The position numbers and the translations under genes are program-made. The notes under the pieces are model-generated. The model was not told where the DNA came from, did no database searches, and saw only the letters and a program-made list of their open reading frames with translations. Source: Arenibacter latericius DSM 15913 (GTDB taxonomy: Bacteria; Bacteroidota; Bacteroidia; Flavobacteriales; Flavobacteriaceae). From it: a stretch of DNA of 64,000 nucleotides. Shown piece by piece: positions 26,505-35,284 of this stretch. Each line of letters begins with the position of its first letter. Within the stretch, counting starts at the first letter, position 1. Location of the stretch: contig NZ_AUKX01000010.1 of the NCBI RefSeq assembly GCF_000424985.1, positions 1 through 64,000 of the forward strand. Reading direction: 5' to 3'.

Positions 26505-28184
26505 TTAGGAAGTGCAATCAATTCTAGGGTTAAATCCTTCTTCTAATTCCCCTAATCGCTGATACAATAGATATTTTGCATCATAAATCTTCTTATTCTT
26601 TAGGTCCGGCTCATACACTTCATCAAATCCAGGCCCCATATTATTAATTGCTTCATCCATAGTCTGATAAACACCGGAGGCAACAGCAGCATACATTGCG
26701 GCTCCCAAAGCGGGCGTTTGGGTAGAAGCAGTAATCTTAATAGAACGACCTAGAATATCTGCCATGGTCTGCATTACTAATTTGGATTTATTTGCTACCC
26801 CTCCAATAGCGATCACCTCTTCAATATGTATTCCCTCTTCTTCAAATCGATCAATAATTCTCCTAGAGCCAAAGCATAATGACTCAACCAAGCTTTTGAA
26901 AATATGGGCGGATTGTGTTCCCATTTTAAGTCCCATAATTGCTCCCTGTAGCGATTCATTCACATAAGGAGATCTACGTCCATTTATCCAATCTAGTGAA
27001 ACAACTGTACTGTCCTCTACTGACAATTCGGATGCCTCCTTGGACAACTGAATAATCATGGAATCCATGAGCTCTTGCGTTAATGCTTTTTTGGTGTTGT
27101 GATCTAGGAGTTGACTCTCTTTAATTAGTGAAACTGACGCAGTTAAAACTAGTTGTGCAAACCAGGCCAAAACGTCTCCAAACGCTGATTGTCCAGCTTC
27201 CAGTCCAAAAAATCCAGGTAAAATTGAACCATCTACCTGCCCACATATTCCACTTACAAGTTTCTTACCTAAAGAATCTTTTGAAGCTATTAACATATCA
27301 CAGGTGGAAGTACCTACTACTTTTACCAAAGCATTCTCTTTTATTCCAGCACCTACAGCCCCTGCATGTGCATCTATAGTTCCGACCGCGATAATTGTAT
27401 TATCTGATAATCCTAGTTTTGCTGCCCATTCCTTACTTATATAACCAGCAGGCATATCAGAGGTATAGGTTTTAGAATATAAGTTATCACGGAGCGATCC
27501 CAGCGTAATGTCTAGTTTAGACAGGAACTCCTTAGGTGGCAACCCATCCCAGTCCTTATGCCAAAGTGCTTTATGGCCGGCTGCGCATCTACTTCTTTTT
27601 AAATTTTCTAAATCCAATCCAGTGAGTACTCCTGTTACATAATCACAGTGCTCCATCCAAGAAAATGCCGCCTTGGATATTTCTTTATCTTTTCGGTGTA
27701 TAGAAAGAATTTTTGACCAAAACCATTCTGAAGAATAGATACCTCCTGAATATTTGGTGAAATTTTCTCCTCCCCAATTTTCAGCTAATTTGGTGATCTC
27801 TGTCGCTTCTTTAATAGAAGTATGATCTTTCCACAGAATCATCATAGCATTGGGGTTGTCTTTAAATTCAGGTAAGAGCGCCAAAGAGACTCCATCCTTA
27901 TTTACTGGCATGGGTGATGAACCTGTGGTATCTACACAGATTGCTTTTATCTCCTTTGAGTAAATTTTAGAATTTTTCACTAACTCTGAAATTGTAAATT
28001 GCAAGCCCTCTAAATGGTCTAGTGGATGTTGTCTGTACAAGTTTTTCTCCGGATCACAGTAAAGCCCTTTTTTCCAACGCGGATAAACAAAAACTGATTT
28101 TTCTAATATTTCCCCATCGGTGCAGCGCACCAAAATTGCTCGCACAGAATCTGTCCCATAATCCAGCCCGATCACATATCTCAT
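26505..28184 (-). CDS. araB: AraB-like ribulokinase (FGGY family)
   Basis: The 559-residue protein has the FGGY kinase fold and follows Escherichia coli AraB closely by eye: 'IGLDYGTDSVRAI', 'YPRWKKGLYCDP', 'WKDHTSIKEA', 'GGIYSSEWFWSKIL', 'VGTSTCDMLIA', 'GICGQVDGSILPGFFGLEAGQSAFGD', 'LDWINGRRSP' (longer runs split). AraB phosphorylates L-ribulose and, in E. coli, also accepts other 2-ketopentoses including D-ribulose. The start overlaps the stop of the symporter gene by 4 bp. No araA or araD is present; instead a FucI-like isomerase and a DapA-family aldolase are in the operon, which points away from ordinary L-arabinose use. Confidence 0.9.
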   Translation of the reverse strand: MRYVIGLDYGTDSVRAILVRCTDGEILEKSVFVYPRWKKGLYCDPEKNLYRQHPLDHLEGLQFTISELVKNSKIYSKEIKAICVDTTGSSPMPVNKDGVSLALLPEFKDNPNAMMILWKDHTSIKEATEITKLAENWGGENFTKYSGGIYSSEWFWSKILSIHRKDKEISKAAFSWMEHCDYVTGVLTGLDLENLKRSRCAAGHKALWHKDWDGLPPKEFLSKLDITLGSLRDNLYSKTYTSDMPAGYISKEWAAKLGLSDNTIIAVGTIDAHAGAVGAGIKENALVKVVGTSTCDMLIASKDSLGKKLVSGICGQVDGSILPGFFGLEAGQSAFGDVLAWFAQLVLTASVSLIKESQLLDHNTKKALTQELMDSMIIQLSKEASELSVEDSTVVSLDWINGRRSPYVNESLQGAIMGLKMGTQSAHIFKSLVESLCFGSRRIIDRFEEEGIHIEEVIAIGGVANKSKLVMQTMADILGRSIKITASTQTPALGAAMYAAVASGVYQTMDEAINNMGPGFDEVYEPDLKNKKIYDAKYLLYQRLGELEEGFNPRIDCTS

Positions 28185-29683
28185 ATTTCAATACTTTTTT
28201 TCTTGTTATAAATGAAGTGAGTCAAAAGAAATCCGACTATAAATATTGTAAGTGTACCCATTACTATTGTTAAATTAGTATGAAGTCTATTTTGGAAACC
28301 CTCAAAATCTGTCCCCCCTAAAACAATTGGTGAGAGGCTCATCCATCCGATTACAACAACTCCACAAAGAACACCGATTGCTGCAGCTTTACTAGGCGTT
28401 TTTCTCACCACAAAACCTAACAAAAACAATCCTAATATTCCGCCACTAAATATAGAGGATAATGCCCACCAAGCTTCTAGGGCACTTGTTACTCCATTAA
28501 ATGCTAAACCCACTACAATACTTAATCCGCCCATTATAAATGAACTGATCAATAAAACTCTCATTGATTGTTTTTCGTTAGCGTTTTTGTGAATATATTT
28601 TCTATAATGATCTGACAGAAATACCGTTGCCGAGCTATTTATACTTGTCGAAACCGTACTCATACCCGCTGCAAAAATAGATGCGATTAAAATTCCGGTA
28701 ACTCCTTTGGGAAGACCCGATACAATGAAATAAGGGAAGACCTTATCTGCATTTTGCGCCAAATGTAATTCTGAAGGTAATAAATCCGGGAAAACCTGAT
28801 AATAGGAGAATAGCGCGGTTCCTATGAAGAAAAACAGAAGAGAAACAGGCACATACAGCAAGCTTCCCAACCATGTAGACTTTACTGCCTCCTTTTCAGT
28901 TTTCGCACTTATATAACGTTGAATATAACTTTGATCTATCCCAAAATTCTGCAAGTTAATAAACAGTCCATAAATCAGAATCATCCAAAAGGTGGACTCT
29001 ACAAAATTAAATTTAAAACTCCCCAAACTAAATTTATCTGCTTCTGCGGCTATAGTAATTACTTCTTCAGGTCCATTAGGCATGGAGAACAAAATCACGA
29101 AAAGACATAACAAGGCTCCTGCAATCAAGATTATCCCCTGAATGGCATCCGTCCAAATTACTGCTTCTATTCCGCCTAACATTGCATAAACTATAACACT
29201 AATTCCAGTGCAAATGATAATAACAGGAATGCTCCATCCAAAAAGTGCATTCATAGGTAGTGCCAACAAATACATTATAGCTCCCATTCTTGCTAGTTGG
29301 GTTAATAAATAACAAATTGACGCATAAATTCTTGCCCAAGATCCAAATCTTGTTTCCAGGTAATAATATGCAGATTCGTTTTTTAAATTTCTATAAAGTG
29401 GAACAAAATATTTAACAGCAATCCAAGCCGCAAAAGGTATAGATAAACTAAATACAAACCCGTTCCAGTTAGACAGATAAGCATTGCCAGGCAGTGCCAA
29501 AAAACTTATACTACTCACAAAAGTGGCGAAGATGGACATTCCTATTGCCCAACTTGGAAGTCTCCCTCCTCCTGTGGTATATTCCAAGGAAGTCCTTTTT
29601 CTAAATGAAAAAGAAATACCAAACACCACTATGGCAGCCATGTAAACAAAAAAAACGATTAAATCTATAATTGGTAAATCCAT
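28181..29683 (-). CDS. sodium/solute symporter (SSS family)
   Basis: A 500-residue inner-membrane protein with about 13 hydrophobic helices. Family features include 'TGGGRLPSWAIGMSIFATFVSS' (helix 1 with the Na+-site region), 'GGIEAVIWTDAIQG' and 'SIFAAGMSTVSTSINSSATV' (the helix-8 Na+ site Ser/Thr). SSS members import sugars, inositol and, in several bacteria, sialic acids. In this operon it is the likely inner-membrane importer of the acid or sugar released by the two propeller hydrolases. It overlaps the kinase gene by 4 bp and follows the aldolase gene by 39 bp. Confidence 0.93.
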   Translation of the reverse strand: MDLPIIDLIVFFVYMAAIVVFGISFSFRKRTSLEYTTGGGRLPSWAIGMSIFATFVSSISFLALPGNAYLSNWNGFVFSLSIPFAAWIAVKYFVPLYRNLKNESAYYYLETRFGSWARIYASICYLLTQLARMGAIMYLLALPMNALFGWSIPVIIICTGISVIVYAMLGGIEAVIWTDAIQGIILIAGALLCLFVILFSMPNGPEEVITIAAEADKFSLGSFKFNFVESTFWMILIYGLFINLQNFGIDQSYIQRYISAKTEKEAVKSTWLGSLLYVPVSLLFFFIGTALFSYYQVFPDLLPSELHLAQNADKVFPYFIVSGLPKGVTGILIASIFAAGMSTVSTSINSSATVFLSDHYRKYIHKNANEKQSMRVLLISSFIMGGLSIVVGLAFNGVTSALEAWWALSSIFSGGILGLFLLGFVVRKTPSKAAAIGVLCGVVVIGWMSLSPIVLGGTDFEGFQNRLHTNLTIVMGTLTIFIVGFLLTHFIYNKKKSIEI

Positions 29684-29722
29684 TGATTAGGGTATGTTAT
29701 AGTTGGTTTTGACAATTTGGAA

Positions 29723-30658
29723 TTAATATATACTCATCTTATCGCTAATTTGAAAATATCTTTTTTTCAATTCTTCTACTTCTATGGTCGAAAATGGATA
29801 TATGGGAGGAGCAAAATGTGCTTGGCAAAGTCCCGCAAAGGAAAGAGTTGTTTTCAATCCCTTTAAATAACTTGATTTATAACCACCCAACTGATATATA
29901 TTTTTACTGATTTCCATTACAATTGCTTGAAGACTTTTTATCATTTCAAAATCATTCCTAATGGCAGCTTCATACAAGTCCACGTACAGCCTAGGAAACA
30001 CATTTGCACCACCACAAACGCCTCCATGGCCACCCATTAATACGGTCTCCACCATCATTTCTTCTGGACCTACCATAAGCACAAAATCTTCTTGATCTTT
30101 AAAGAAATGGCACAATGATTGAAAATAAACAGAATGTGCTGAACTGTCCTTTAACCCAATGATACGTTCGTGTGAAGAAAGCCTAATTGCAGTATCCAAT
30201 TCTATATTAAGTTTGGTATGAGAAGGCATATTGTACAGGAACATGGGCAAGGATATTGAATCTGCTAACTGGTTAAAATAAGTGTACATTTCCTGCTGGT
30301 CAATATTCATATAGAATGGAGGCGCCGCAACTACTGCATACGCCCCAGCTTTTGCGGAATAATTAGCCAATTGAATACTTTCTTCTAAAGAAACATCCGT
30401 GATTCCAACTAAAACTGGGATCCTTCCAGCTACTATATCGCAGGTCGCACTTATTAACTCCTTACGGATTTTATAACTCAGTCCTGAAAACTCCCCTGTA
30501 GTTCCAAGGATAAATATTCCATGAACGCCCCCTGAAATTAGGTGTTCAATCAGTTTCTTTACACAATCTAAATCTAATGATCCATCAAAATTCAAAGGAG
30601 TTATCATTGGAGGCACTATACCTCTTAAGGGTAAATTATCATTAATTTTTAAGTTCAT
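29723..30658 (-). CDS. DapA/NanA-family aldolase (pyruvate lyase)
   Basis: A 311-residue class I aldolase of the DHDPS/N-acetylneuraminate lyase family. The Schiff-base lysine is K170 in 'IIGLKDSS', the proton-relay tyrosine is Y142 in 'LYNMPS', and the carboxylate-binding loop is 'GTTGE' at residues 52-56. Members cleave or make 2-keto acids with pyruvate as one partner. The C-terminal 'GGYKSSYLKGLKTTLSFAGL' is closer to catabolic lyases than to DapA. With sialidase-fold enzymes and an SSS symporter beside it, a role in cleaving a 2-keto-3-deoxy sugar acid is likely; which acid is not known (see findings). Confidence 0.88.
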   Translation of the reverse strand: MNLKINDNLPLRGIVPPMITPLNFDGSLDLDCVKKLIEHLISGGVHGIFILGTTGEFSGLSYKIRKELISATCDIVAGRIPVLVGITDVSLEESIQLANYSAKAGAYAVVAAPPFYMNIDQQEMYTYFNQLADSISLPMFLYNMPSHTKLNIELDTAIRLSSHERIIGLKDSSAHSVYFQSLCHFFKDQEDFVLMVGPEEMMVETVLMGGHGGVCGGANVFPRLYVDLYEAAIRNDFEMIKSLQAIVMEISKNIYQLGGYKSSYLKGLKTTLSFAGLCQAHFAPPIYPFSTIEVEELKKRYFQISDKMSIY

Positions 30659-30871
30659 TTTATAAATTTAAAAGATTTGTAAGATTTGTAGGTATTTAAC
30701 ATCCTCCACTCTGTTAAAAGCGAATGTACGCTCAGAATTAGATCAGTTCTTATTATTATTTAGACAACAAAATTGTCCACTGACAGTAATGCACGTGATC
30801 TTTCTCATTTATTACAGCAGAGATGAATATCACGCTGAAAACCTGCTAAAATTTAGGCATCCTTATCACTT

Positions 30872-32491
30872 TTATTTAGTTACCTCAGGAAAATCACCAC
30901 ATATCGAAGTATTGATACCTAGAGAATTAAACACGGACGCCTTAAACTTGGCAGCATTAATCGCGCTCTCCTTTGAATCTGCGTAAACCACTTGAATATG
31001 GTTGGCTTTATGTCTCCCCATCATTTGGTTTTTAGAAATTCCCGGCAATACGGCGTGCATAATGGGCCATGCCGGAGTGGTATTCTCCCACCTTCTATTG
31101 GTTTCTTCTTCTGATAAAGACACTACCTCTCCTATTCCTAAGTCGCAGTGAAGCTCGTCTTCTTGTATAAAAATTCTGCTCCATACAATAAAACCAGGCT
31201 TGCTAATCCCTTTAAGACTTCCGCCTCCTTTTTTGAAATACATGGGGGGTTGTCTTTCACTACTTGCACCAGCATAGCCTCCAATAAAATGAGCAGGAGG
31301 AGCAGCTCCAGAAATCAAAAAGACCCATACAAATTCCAATTTTCCATCAACAAGACATTCTTCTCCCCATCGGATATCATGTAGCGTAGTTTCAGGAGAA
31401 AGACCAAGTTCTTTCCAGAGTCTAGTAGTAATCAATGCATCAATTCCAGCGCACTCATCAACTTCATTAAAATGAGGAATAGAGTTTTTGGCATAAAGCT
31501 CTTTATTGGCAGAGTCAAAAACTGGGGGACGGTCTTCATTGTTTAATAAACCTTCTACCAAATCACTGGCAGCTACCAAATCTTTTAAACCTTGTTGATA
31601 TTGAATTCCAATAGTGTCACAACCATATTGGTCAGCAATTCTAATTGCGGCTATGTACATTTTACATTGCTCTAATGTTTGTTCTTTAGTGAGCTCTGTA
31701 TCCGGATTGGTACCCCAGTTGAAACGCATACCTTTATTAAGTAGCCAATTCAATACATCTGTTGCTTCCGAATCGCCCACTTTTAACATTTCTGCATAAA
31801 GTGCAGATTGACTCAAGCGCTCTTTAAATATACCTAATCGATTAAGGAGTTTATCTGGAACAATGGCATTGAACATACCCATGCAACCTTCATCGAAAAT
31901 TCCCATGATTGATTTCCCATGAAAAAACTCAGTTGCAAACCGCTCAGACTTCTCCTTTATATCACCATTAATTTTTAGAGTTTCAAAGGAGGTAACATGA
32001 GAGTCATCATGGCTAATCGTTCCCGTTTTTAGCCATTCATGCAATTTTGTTTTAAAATATTCATCCTTAAAATCGTGACTCCACAGCGTGCTATATTCCA
32101 CTTCTGCTTTAGTTAAAGATCCATTTAAGTTTAGCATTCCCACTAAACCAGAAGATAACCCTTCCCAATTGGCCAAAGTCAATATTGGACCTTTATGGGT
32201 CATTAATCCTGGTAAAACATGATGAGAATACTGCCATACACTTTCAGCAACTATTATTGGAAGATTGGAATCAAGGTTTTTAAAGACCTCCATCCCCATC
32301 TTTTGAGAATCTATAAAACCATGTTGTTTTTCCGAATCAAAAGCATGTCCCCGCTTAAGTTGATAGCCTAAGTCTGACAAGGATGCTTCAAGTTGTTGCT
32401 CCATTATTGTTTGGAATTCCCACCCTACTTGATTGGCATCTAAACGCAAATCTCCGCTAGAAACTAGTAGTATTTTTTTTCGATTATCCAT
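30872..32491 (-). CDS. L-fucose/D-arabinose isomerase-like protein
   Basis: The start at 32491 gives 539 residues; the frame is open 18 codons further but the first residues there are not family-like. It is a divergent member of the L-fucose isomerase superfamily. By eye the three metal ligands are kept: Glu346 ('NEVDECAGIDAL'), Asp372 ('TLHDIRWGEE') and His498 ('GRHKANHIQVV'). The region 'FHGKSIMGIFDEGCMGM' matches the N2 domain of FucI. FucI-type enzymes interconvert L-fucose/L-fuculose and D-arabinose/D-ribulose. It is the promoter-proximal gene of PUL 1, 213 bp before the aldolase, and is divergent from the AraC gene. Confidence 0.72.
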   Translation of the reverse strand: MDNRKKILLVSSGDLRLDANQVGWEFQTIMEQQLEASLSDLGYQLKRGHAFDSEKQHGFIDSQKMGMEVFKNLDSNLPIIVAESVWQYSHHVLPGLMTHKGPILTLANWEGLSSGLVGMLNLNGSLTKAEVEYSTLWSHDFKDEYFKTKLHEWLKTGTISHDDSHVTSFETLKINGDIKEKSERFATEFFHGKSIMGIFDEGCMGMFNAIVPDKLLNRLGIFKERLSQSALYAEMLKVGDSEATDVLNWLLNKGMRFNWGTNPDTELTKEQTLEQCKMYIAAIRIADQYGCDTIGIQYQQGLKDLVAASDLVEGLLNNEDRPPVFDSANKELYAKNSIPHFNEVDECAGIDALITTRLWKELGLSPETTLHDIRWGEECLVDGKLEFVWVFLISGAAPPAHFIGGYAGASSERQPPMYFKKGGGSLKGISKPGFIVWSRIFIQEDELHCDLGIGEVVSLSEEETNRRWENTTPAWPIMHAVLPGISKNQMMGRHKANHIQVVYADSKESAINAAKFKASVFNSLGINTSICGDFPEVTK

Positions 32492-32673
32492 CTTTTTGAT
32501 TTTGAGTTTACTTAGATACACAACAAACTTAGGCGGAATTGCCATTCGTTAATTGTTAGATTTTGCCAATAACTTATACTATCTTATCAAAACAAGATTA
32601 AAATAGCTCTATATATTGTCAATTGAATACAATCACTTACATTATGATAAAATATATACTCAAAATTTTTAAA

Positions 32674-32687
32674 TTGCTTTCAAGCAA
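32674..32687. promoter_or_regulatory. small palindrome in the isomerase/AraC divergent promoter
   Basis: TTGCTT TC AAGCAA is a perfect short palindrome whose arms match those of the palindrome before lacI, with a shorter centre. It lies 23 bp before the araC-type gene start. Confidence 0.35.
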
Positions 32688-32710
32688 GCGATCAATTTAA
32701 ATAAAGCGAA

Positions 32711-33592
32711 GTGAAACCACATTTTTACAACATACCAACTACGTCTGAGAGTTCATTTAGTGTTAGACATGATAGGAAATCAAATTTTGGTACACTATGG
32801 CATTTCCATCCAGAATTAGAATTACATTATATTATTAAAGGCCAAGGCACACAATATATAGGAGATTCTGTAAGCAGCTTTACAGATGGCGACCTCATTT
32901 TTTTGGGAGAAAACCTACCTCACACTTGGAGATGCACAGATGAATATTTCCAAGGACAAGATAATATTGAGGTGGAAGCTGTTGTTATTCAATTTTTACC
33001 TACTTGTTTTGGGGAGGATTTTTTCAAATTACCAGAAACCCAGTCCATTTCTACTTTATTTGAAAAAGCAAAAAAGGGAATGATTTTACACGGAAATACT
33101 AGAGAAAGACTTATTGATATCTTAATGAAAATTACTAAAGCCACTCAATTAGAAAGGGTTATTCATTTTCTAGAAGCACTTAAAATCTTAGGAACAACTA
33201 CCGAATATGGGACTATCTCGCCTGGCTATGCAAATAGCCATTTAGTAAATATCTCAGAAATGCAAAGATTAGAAAAAATTTATACTTATGTCCTTGCAAA
33301 TTATAAGGAGGAAGTTAGTTTGGAGAAAATAGCATCATTAGCACACCTAAGCATTTCTAGTTTTTGCAGATATTTTAAGGCTAAGACTAATAAAACTTTT
33401 TTTGAATTCTTGATTGAAATACGGATATCAAATGCATGTAGAGCTCTACTTGAAGATAAACTACCCATAGAAATGATCTGCTACGAATGTGGCTTTAATA
33501 ACGTTTCTAATTTTTATAAGCATTTCAAAAAGATTACTGGAATGACACCTTTTGCGTACAAGAAGAAATATTACTCCACCCCTTATCTATAG
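32711..33592 (+). CDS. AraC family regulator with cupin sensor
   Basis: A 293-residue regulator starting at GTG. The N-terminal cupin domain shows 'LWHFHPELELHYIIKGQGTQYIGD' (split) and 'GDLIFLGENLPHTWR'. The C-terminal AraC DNA-binding domain has two helix-turn-helix units, 'SLEKIASLAHLSISSFCRYFK' and 'IEMICYECGFNNVSNFYKHFK', and ends 'GMTPFAYKKKYY'. It is divergent from the PUL 1 catabolic operon. It is clearly paralogous to the AraC gene at 60730-61602 ('W H.HPELEL.YI', 'LG.NLPH.W'). The GTG start is taken because this aligns with the Met start of the paralogue. Confidence 0.92.
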   Translation: MKPHFYNIPTTSESSFSVRHDRKSNFGTLWHFHPELELHYIIKGQGTQYIGDSVSSFTDGDLIFLGENLPHTWRCTDEYFQGQDNIEVEAVVIQFLPTCFGEDFFKLPETQSISTLFEKAKKGMILHGNTRERLIDILMKITKATQLERVIHFLEALKILGTTTEYGTISPGYANSHLVNISEMQRLEKIYTYVLANYKEEVSLEKIASLAHLSISSFCRYFKAKTNKTFFEFLIEIRISNACRALLEDKLPIEMICYECGFNNVSNFYKHFKKITGMTPFAYKKKYYSTPYL

Positions 33593-33756
33593 AACCACAT
33601 TATTTAAATTAGAGTAAATCCATAAAAGTCTAAAAATGTTGTTGTTGTTGTTGTAAGGCAAAAAATAAAGTGCCTACGGAATAGGATAGTAGCAGTGAAA
33701 AATTTCGATGATCTGTGAATTGAAATGCTTACTTCCCAGTAATAGATAAGAAACTA

Positions 33757-33792
33757 AAAGTCCGAATATTTTATAATAAAACATTCGAACTT
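33757..33792. terminator. hairpin terminator
   Basis: AAGTCCGAAT (33758-33767) pairs with ATTCGAACTT (33783-33792) with one G-U, around an AT-rich loop. It lies about 170 bp after the AraC gene and just after the tRNA on the opposite strand. Confidence 0.6.
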
Positions 33793-33805
33793 ATAAGTCA
33801 ATTAA

Positions 33806-33822
33806 TGACCTCCCCAAGAATC
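33806..33822 (-). repeat. partial copy of the tRNA-Arg 3' end
   Basis: TGACCTCCCCAAGAATC matches the tRNA 3' end (TGACCTCACCAAGAATC at 33892-33908) at 16 of 17 bases. The 69 bp between the two copies are noticeably richer in G and C than the surroundings. It could be an attachment-site scar or a repeat that travels with tRNA genes. Confidence 0.7.
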
Positions 33823-33891
33823 CCATTCGACTCGCCTCAGGACATGCCTCGATTCGCAAGTTACGCTTGTCGTGCTTCACACGTTTGTTCG

Positions 33892-33963
33892 TGACCTCAC
33901 CAAGAATCGAACTTGGATCTAAAGTTTAGGAAACTTCTATTCTATCCGTTGAACTATGAGGCC
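33892..33963 (-). tRNA. tRNA-Arg (anticodon CCT)
   Basis: Read on the minus strand the 72 bases fold into a cloverleaf. The acceptor GGCCTCA pairs with TGAGGTC (one G-U), and the D-arm is GTTC...GAAT. The anticodon stem GAAGT/ACTTT carries the loop TTCCTAA (anticodon CCT), and the T-arm is CCAAG TTCGATT CTTGG. The discriminator is A and no CCA is encoded. It decodes AGG codons. Confidence 0.93.
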
Positions 33964-34076
33964 ATTTGCAGTCTATAATATAAAACTGCGGGTGCAAAAA
34001 TAAAGTTTATTTGCCAAAAAATAGAATTAGATGCTTTAATGTTTTCAATAATTTATCGTTTTAAAAAACCATCTGT

Positions 34077-35237
34077 CTATAGAAGATGATTAGGAAAATC
34101 TTTTACTTCCTCACAGCATACCTGCTCCATTACCTGTTGCAGTTCTGTTTTTAAGAGAGAAATAGTGTGATCTCCTCCTTCTTTTCCTAATGCAGCCACT
34201 CCGTACATAAAGGAACGCCCCAAGAAGGTAAATTCTGCTCCACTAGCCAAAGTTCTAGCAATATCTGGACCGCCTCTTAGACCACTATCCATCATTACTT
34301 TTATTTGATTTCCGTATTTTTCGGCTATTCTCACCAAGGGTTTTATAGTAGATTCCCCAGCATCTAACTGCCTACCCCCATGGTTAGAAACGATAATCCC
34401 ATCTAATCCCAACTTAATGCATCGCTCTGCATCTGCCTCATTAGCCACACCTTTTATCACCAATTTTCCTTTCCACATATCGCGGATGGGTTTTATTTTC
34501 TCTTCGTTTAATCTACCCGTAAAAGTCTGGTCCATAAATTTCCCTAACTGCGCTAAGTCGAGCCCCTTAGGCATATACGGCCTTAAGGTCTCAAAATTAG
34601 GTTGACCGTATTTTAGGGTATTCATTGCCCAACTAGGTTTCCCTAACACTTGAAGGATGTTCTTAACAGACATTTTTGGCGGCATGGCCAGTCCGTTTCT
34701 TATGTCTCGTGGCCTAAACCCAAAAGTAGGTACATCGGCCAAAATAACTAGGACAGGGCATTCTGCAGCCTCGGCCCTTTTAATAATATCATCTCTAACA
34801 CTATCTTCCGTAGGATGGTATAGCTGAAACCAAGACTTACCCTCGGTAATCTCACTAATTCGCTCTATACTACTGGTACTTACGGTACTCAGGATAAAGG
34901 GAATGTTATGCTCAAAAGCGGCTTTTGCCAATATTTCTGGAGAGTTAGGCCACATAAGTCCCTGTAAGCCTACAGGTGCAATACCAAAAGGAGCGTCGTA
35001 AGTGTGTCCAAACAGCTCTGTTTTCATACTAGAGCCCGTATGCTTACTTAAATAGTAAGGCAAAAGCTCCACTTCCCTAATTTCGGAGGTATTTTTATGC
35101 AAGTTTACATCCTCGTTACAGCCCCCATCCAAATATTCGAAAGCAAATTTTGGAATCCTTTCTTTTGCCCTATTCCTTAAATCGGTTACGGAAGGGTATT
35201 TGGTATTGATTTTTATCTCTTTCTTTTTTTGCTGCAT
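34077..35237 (-). CDS. lldD: FMN-dependent alpha-hydroxy acid (L-lactate) dehydrogenase
   Basis: A 386-residue FMN enzyme of the lactate oxidase/glycolate oxidase family: 'PKFAFEYLDGGCNEDV', 'PFGIAPVGLQGLMWP', 'WFQLYHP', 'LVIKGVANEADA', 'VSNHGGRQLDAG' (catalytic His and Arg) and 'VMMDSGLRGGPDIARTLA'. It oxidises an L-2-hydroxy acid to the keto acid. L-lactate is the expected end product, with pyruvate, of the fucose route encoded upstream, so a lactate role is likely. It is the last gene of PUL 2, 47 bp after the mutarotase gene. Confidence 0.88.
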   Translation of the reverse strand: MQQKKKEIKINTKYPSVTDLRNRAKERIPKFAFEYLDGGCNEDVNLHKNTSEIREVELLPYYLSKHTGSSMKTELFGHTYDAPFGIAPVGLQGLMWPNSPEILAKAAFEHNIPFILSTVSTSSIERISEITEGKSWFQLYHPTEDSVRDDIIKRAEAAECPVLVILADVPTFGFRPRDIRNGLAMPPKMSVKNILQVLGKPSWAMNTLKYGQPNFETLRPYMPKGLDLAQLGKFMDQTFTGRLNEEKIKPIRDMWKGKLVIKGVANEADAERCIKLGLDGIIVSNHGGRQLDAGESTIKPLVRIAEKYGNQIKVMMDSGLRGGPDIARTLASGAEFTFLGRSFMYGVAALGKEGGDHTISLLKTELQQVMEQVCCEEVKDFPNHLL

Positions 35238-35284
35238 AACGCTTATATCCTATGATGTGTTTACTTATTCTTCTTTAACTGGAC

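Noticed and set aside
26505-28184. Ordinary L-arabinose operon because of the AraB-like kinase
   Set aside because: No AraA, AraD or arabinofuranosidase is present, and the companions are a FucI-like isomerase and a DapA-like aldolase.
17760-32491. Classical sialic acid (Neu5Ac) catabolic cluster
   Set aside because: Sialidase-fold enzymes, a symporter and a NanA-like aldolase fit, but NanE, NanK and the deaminase/deacetylase steps are missing, and a pentose-type isomerase and kinase are present instead.
33637-33654. TGT trinucleotide run (about six units)
   Set aside because: A short microsatellite with no link to a gene start; not worth a separate call.
34077-35237. Cytochrome b2 or glycolate oxidase
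   Set aside because: No heme domain is present, and the operon makes L-lactate the most likely substrate, although glycolate oxidase-type activity cannot be fully excluded from sequence.
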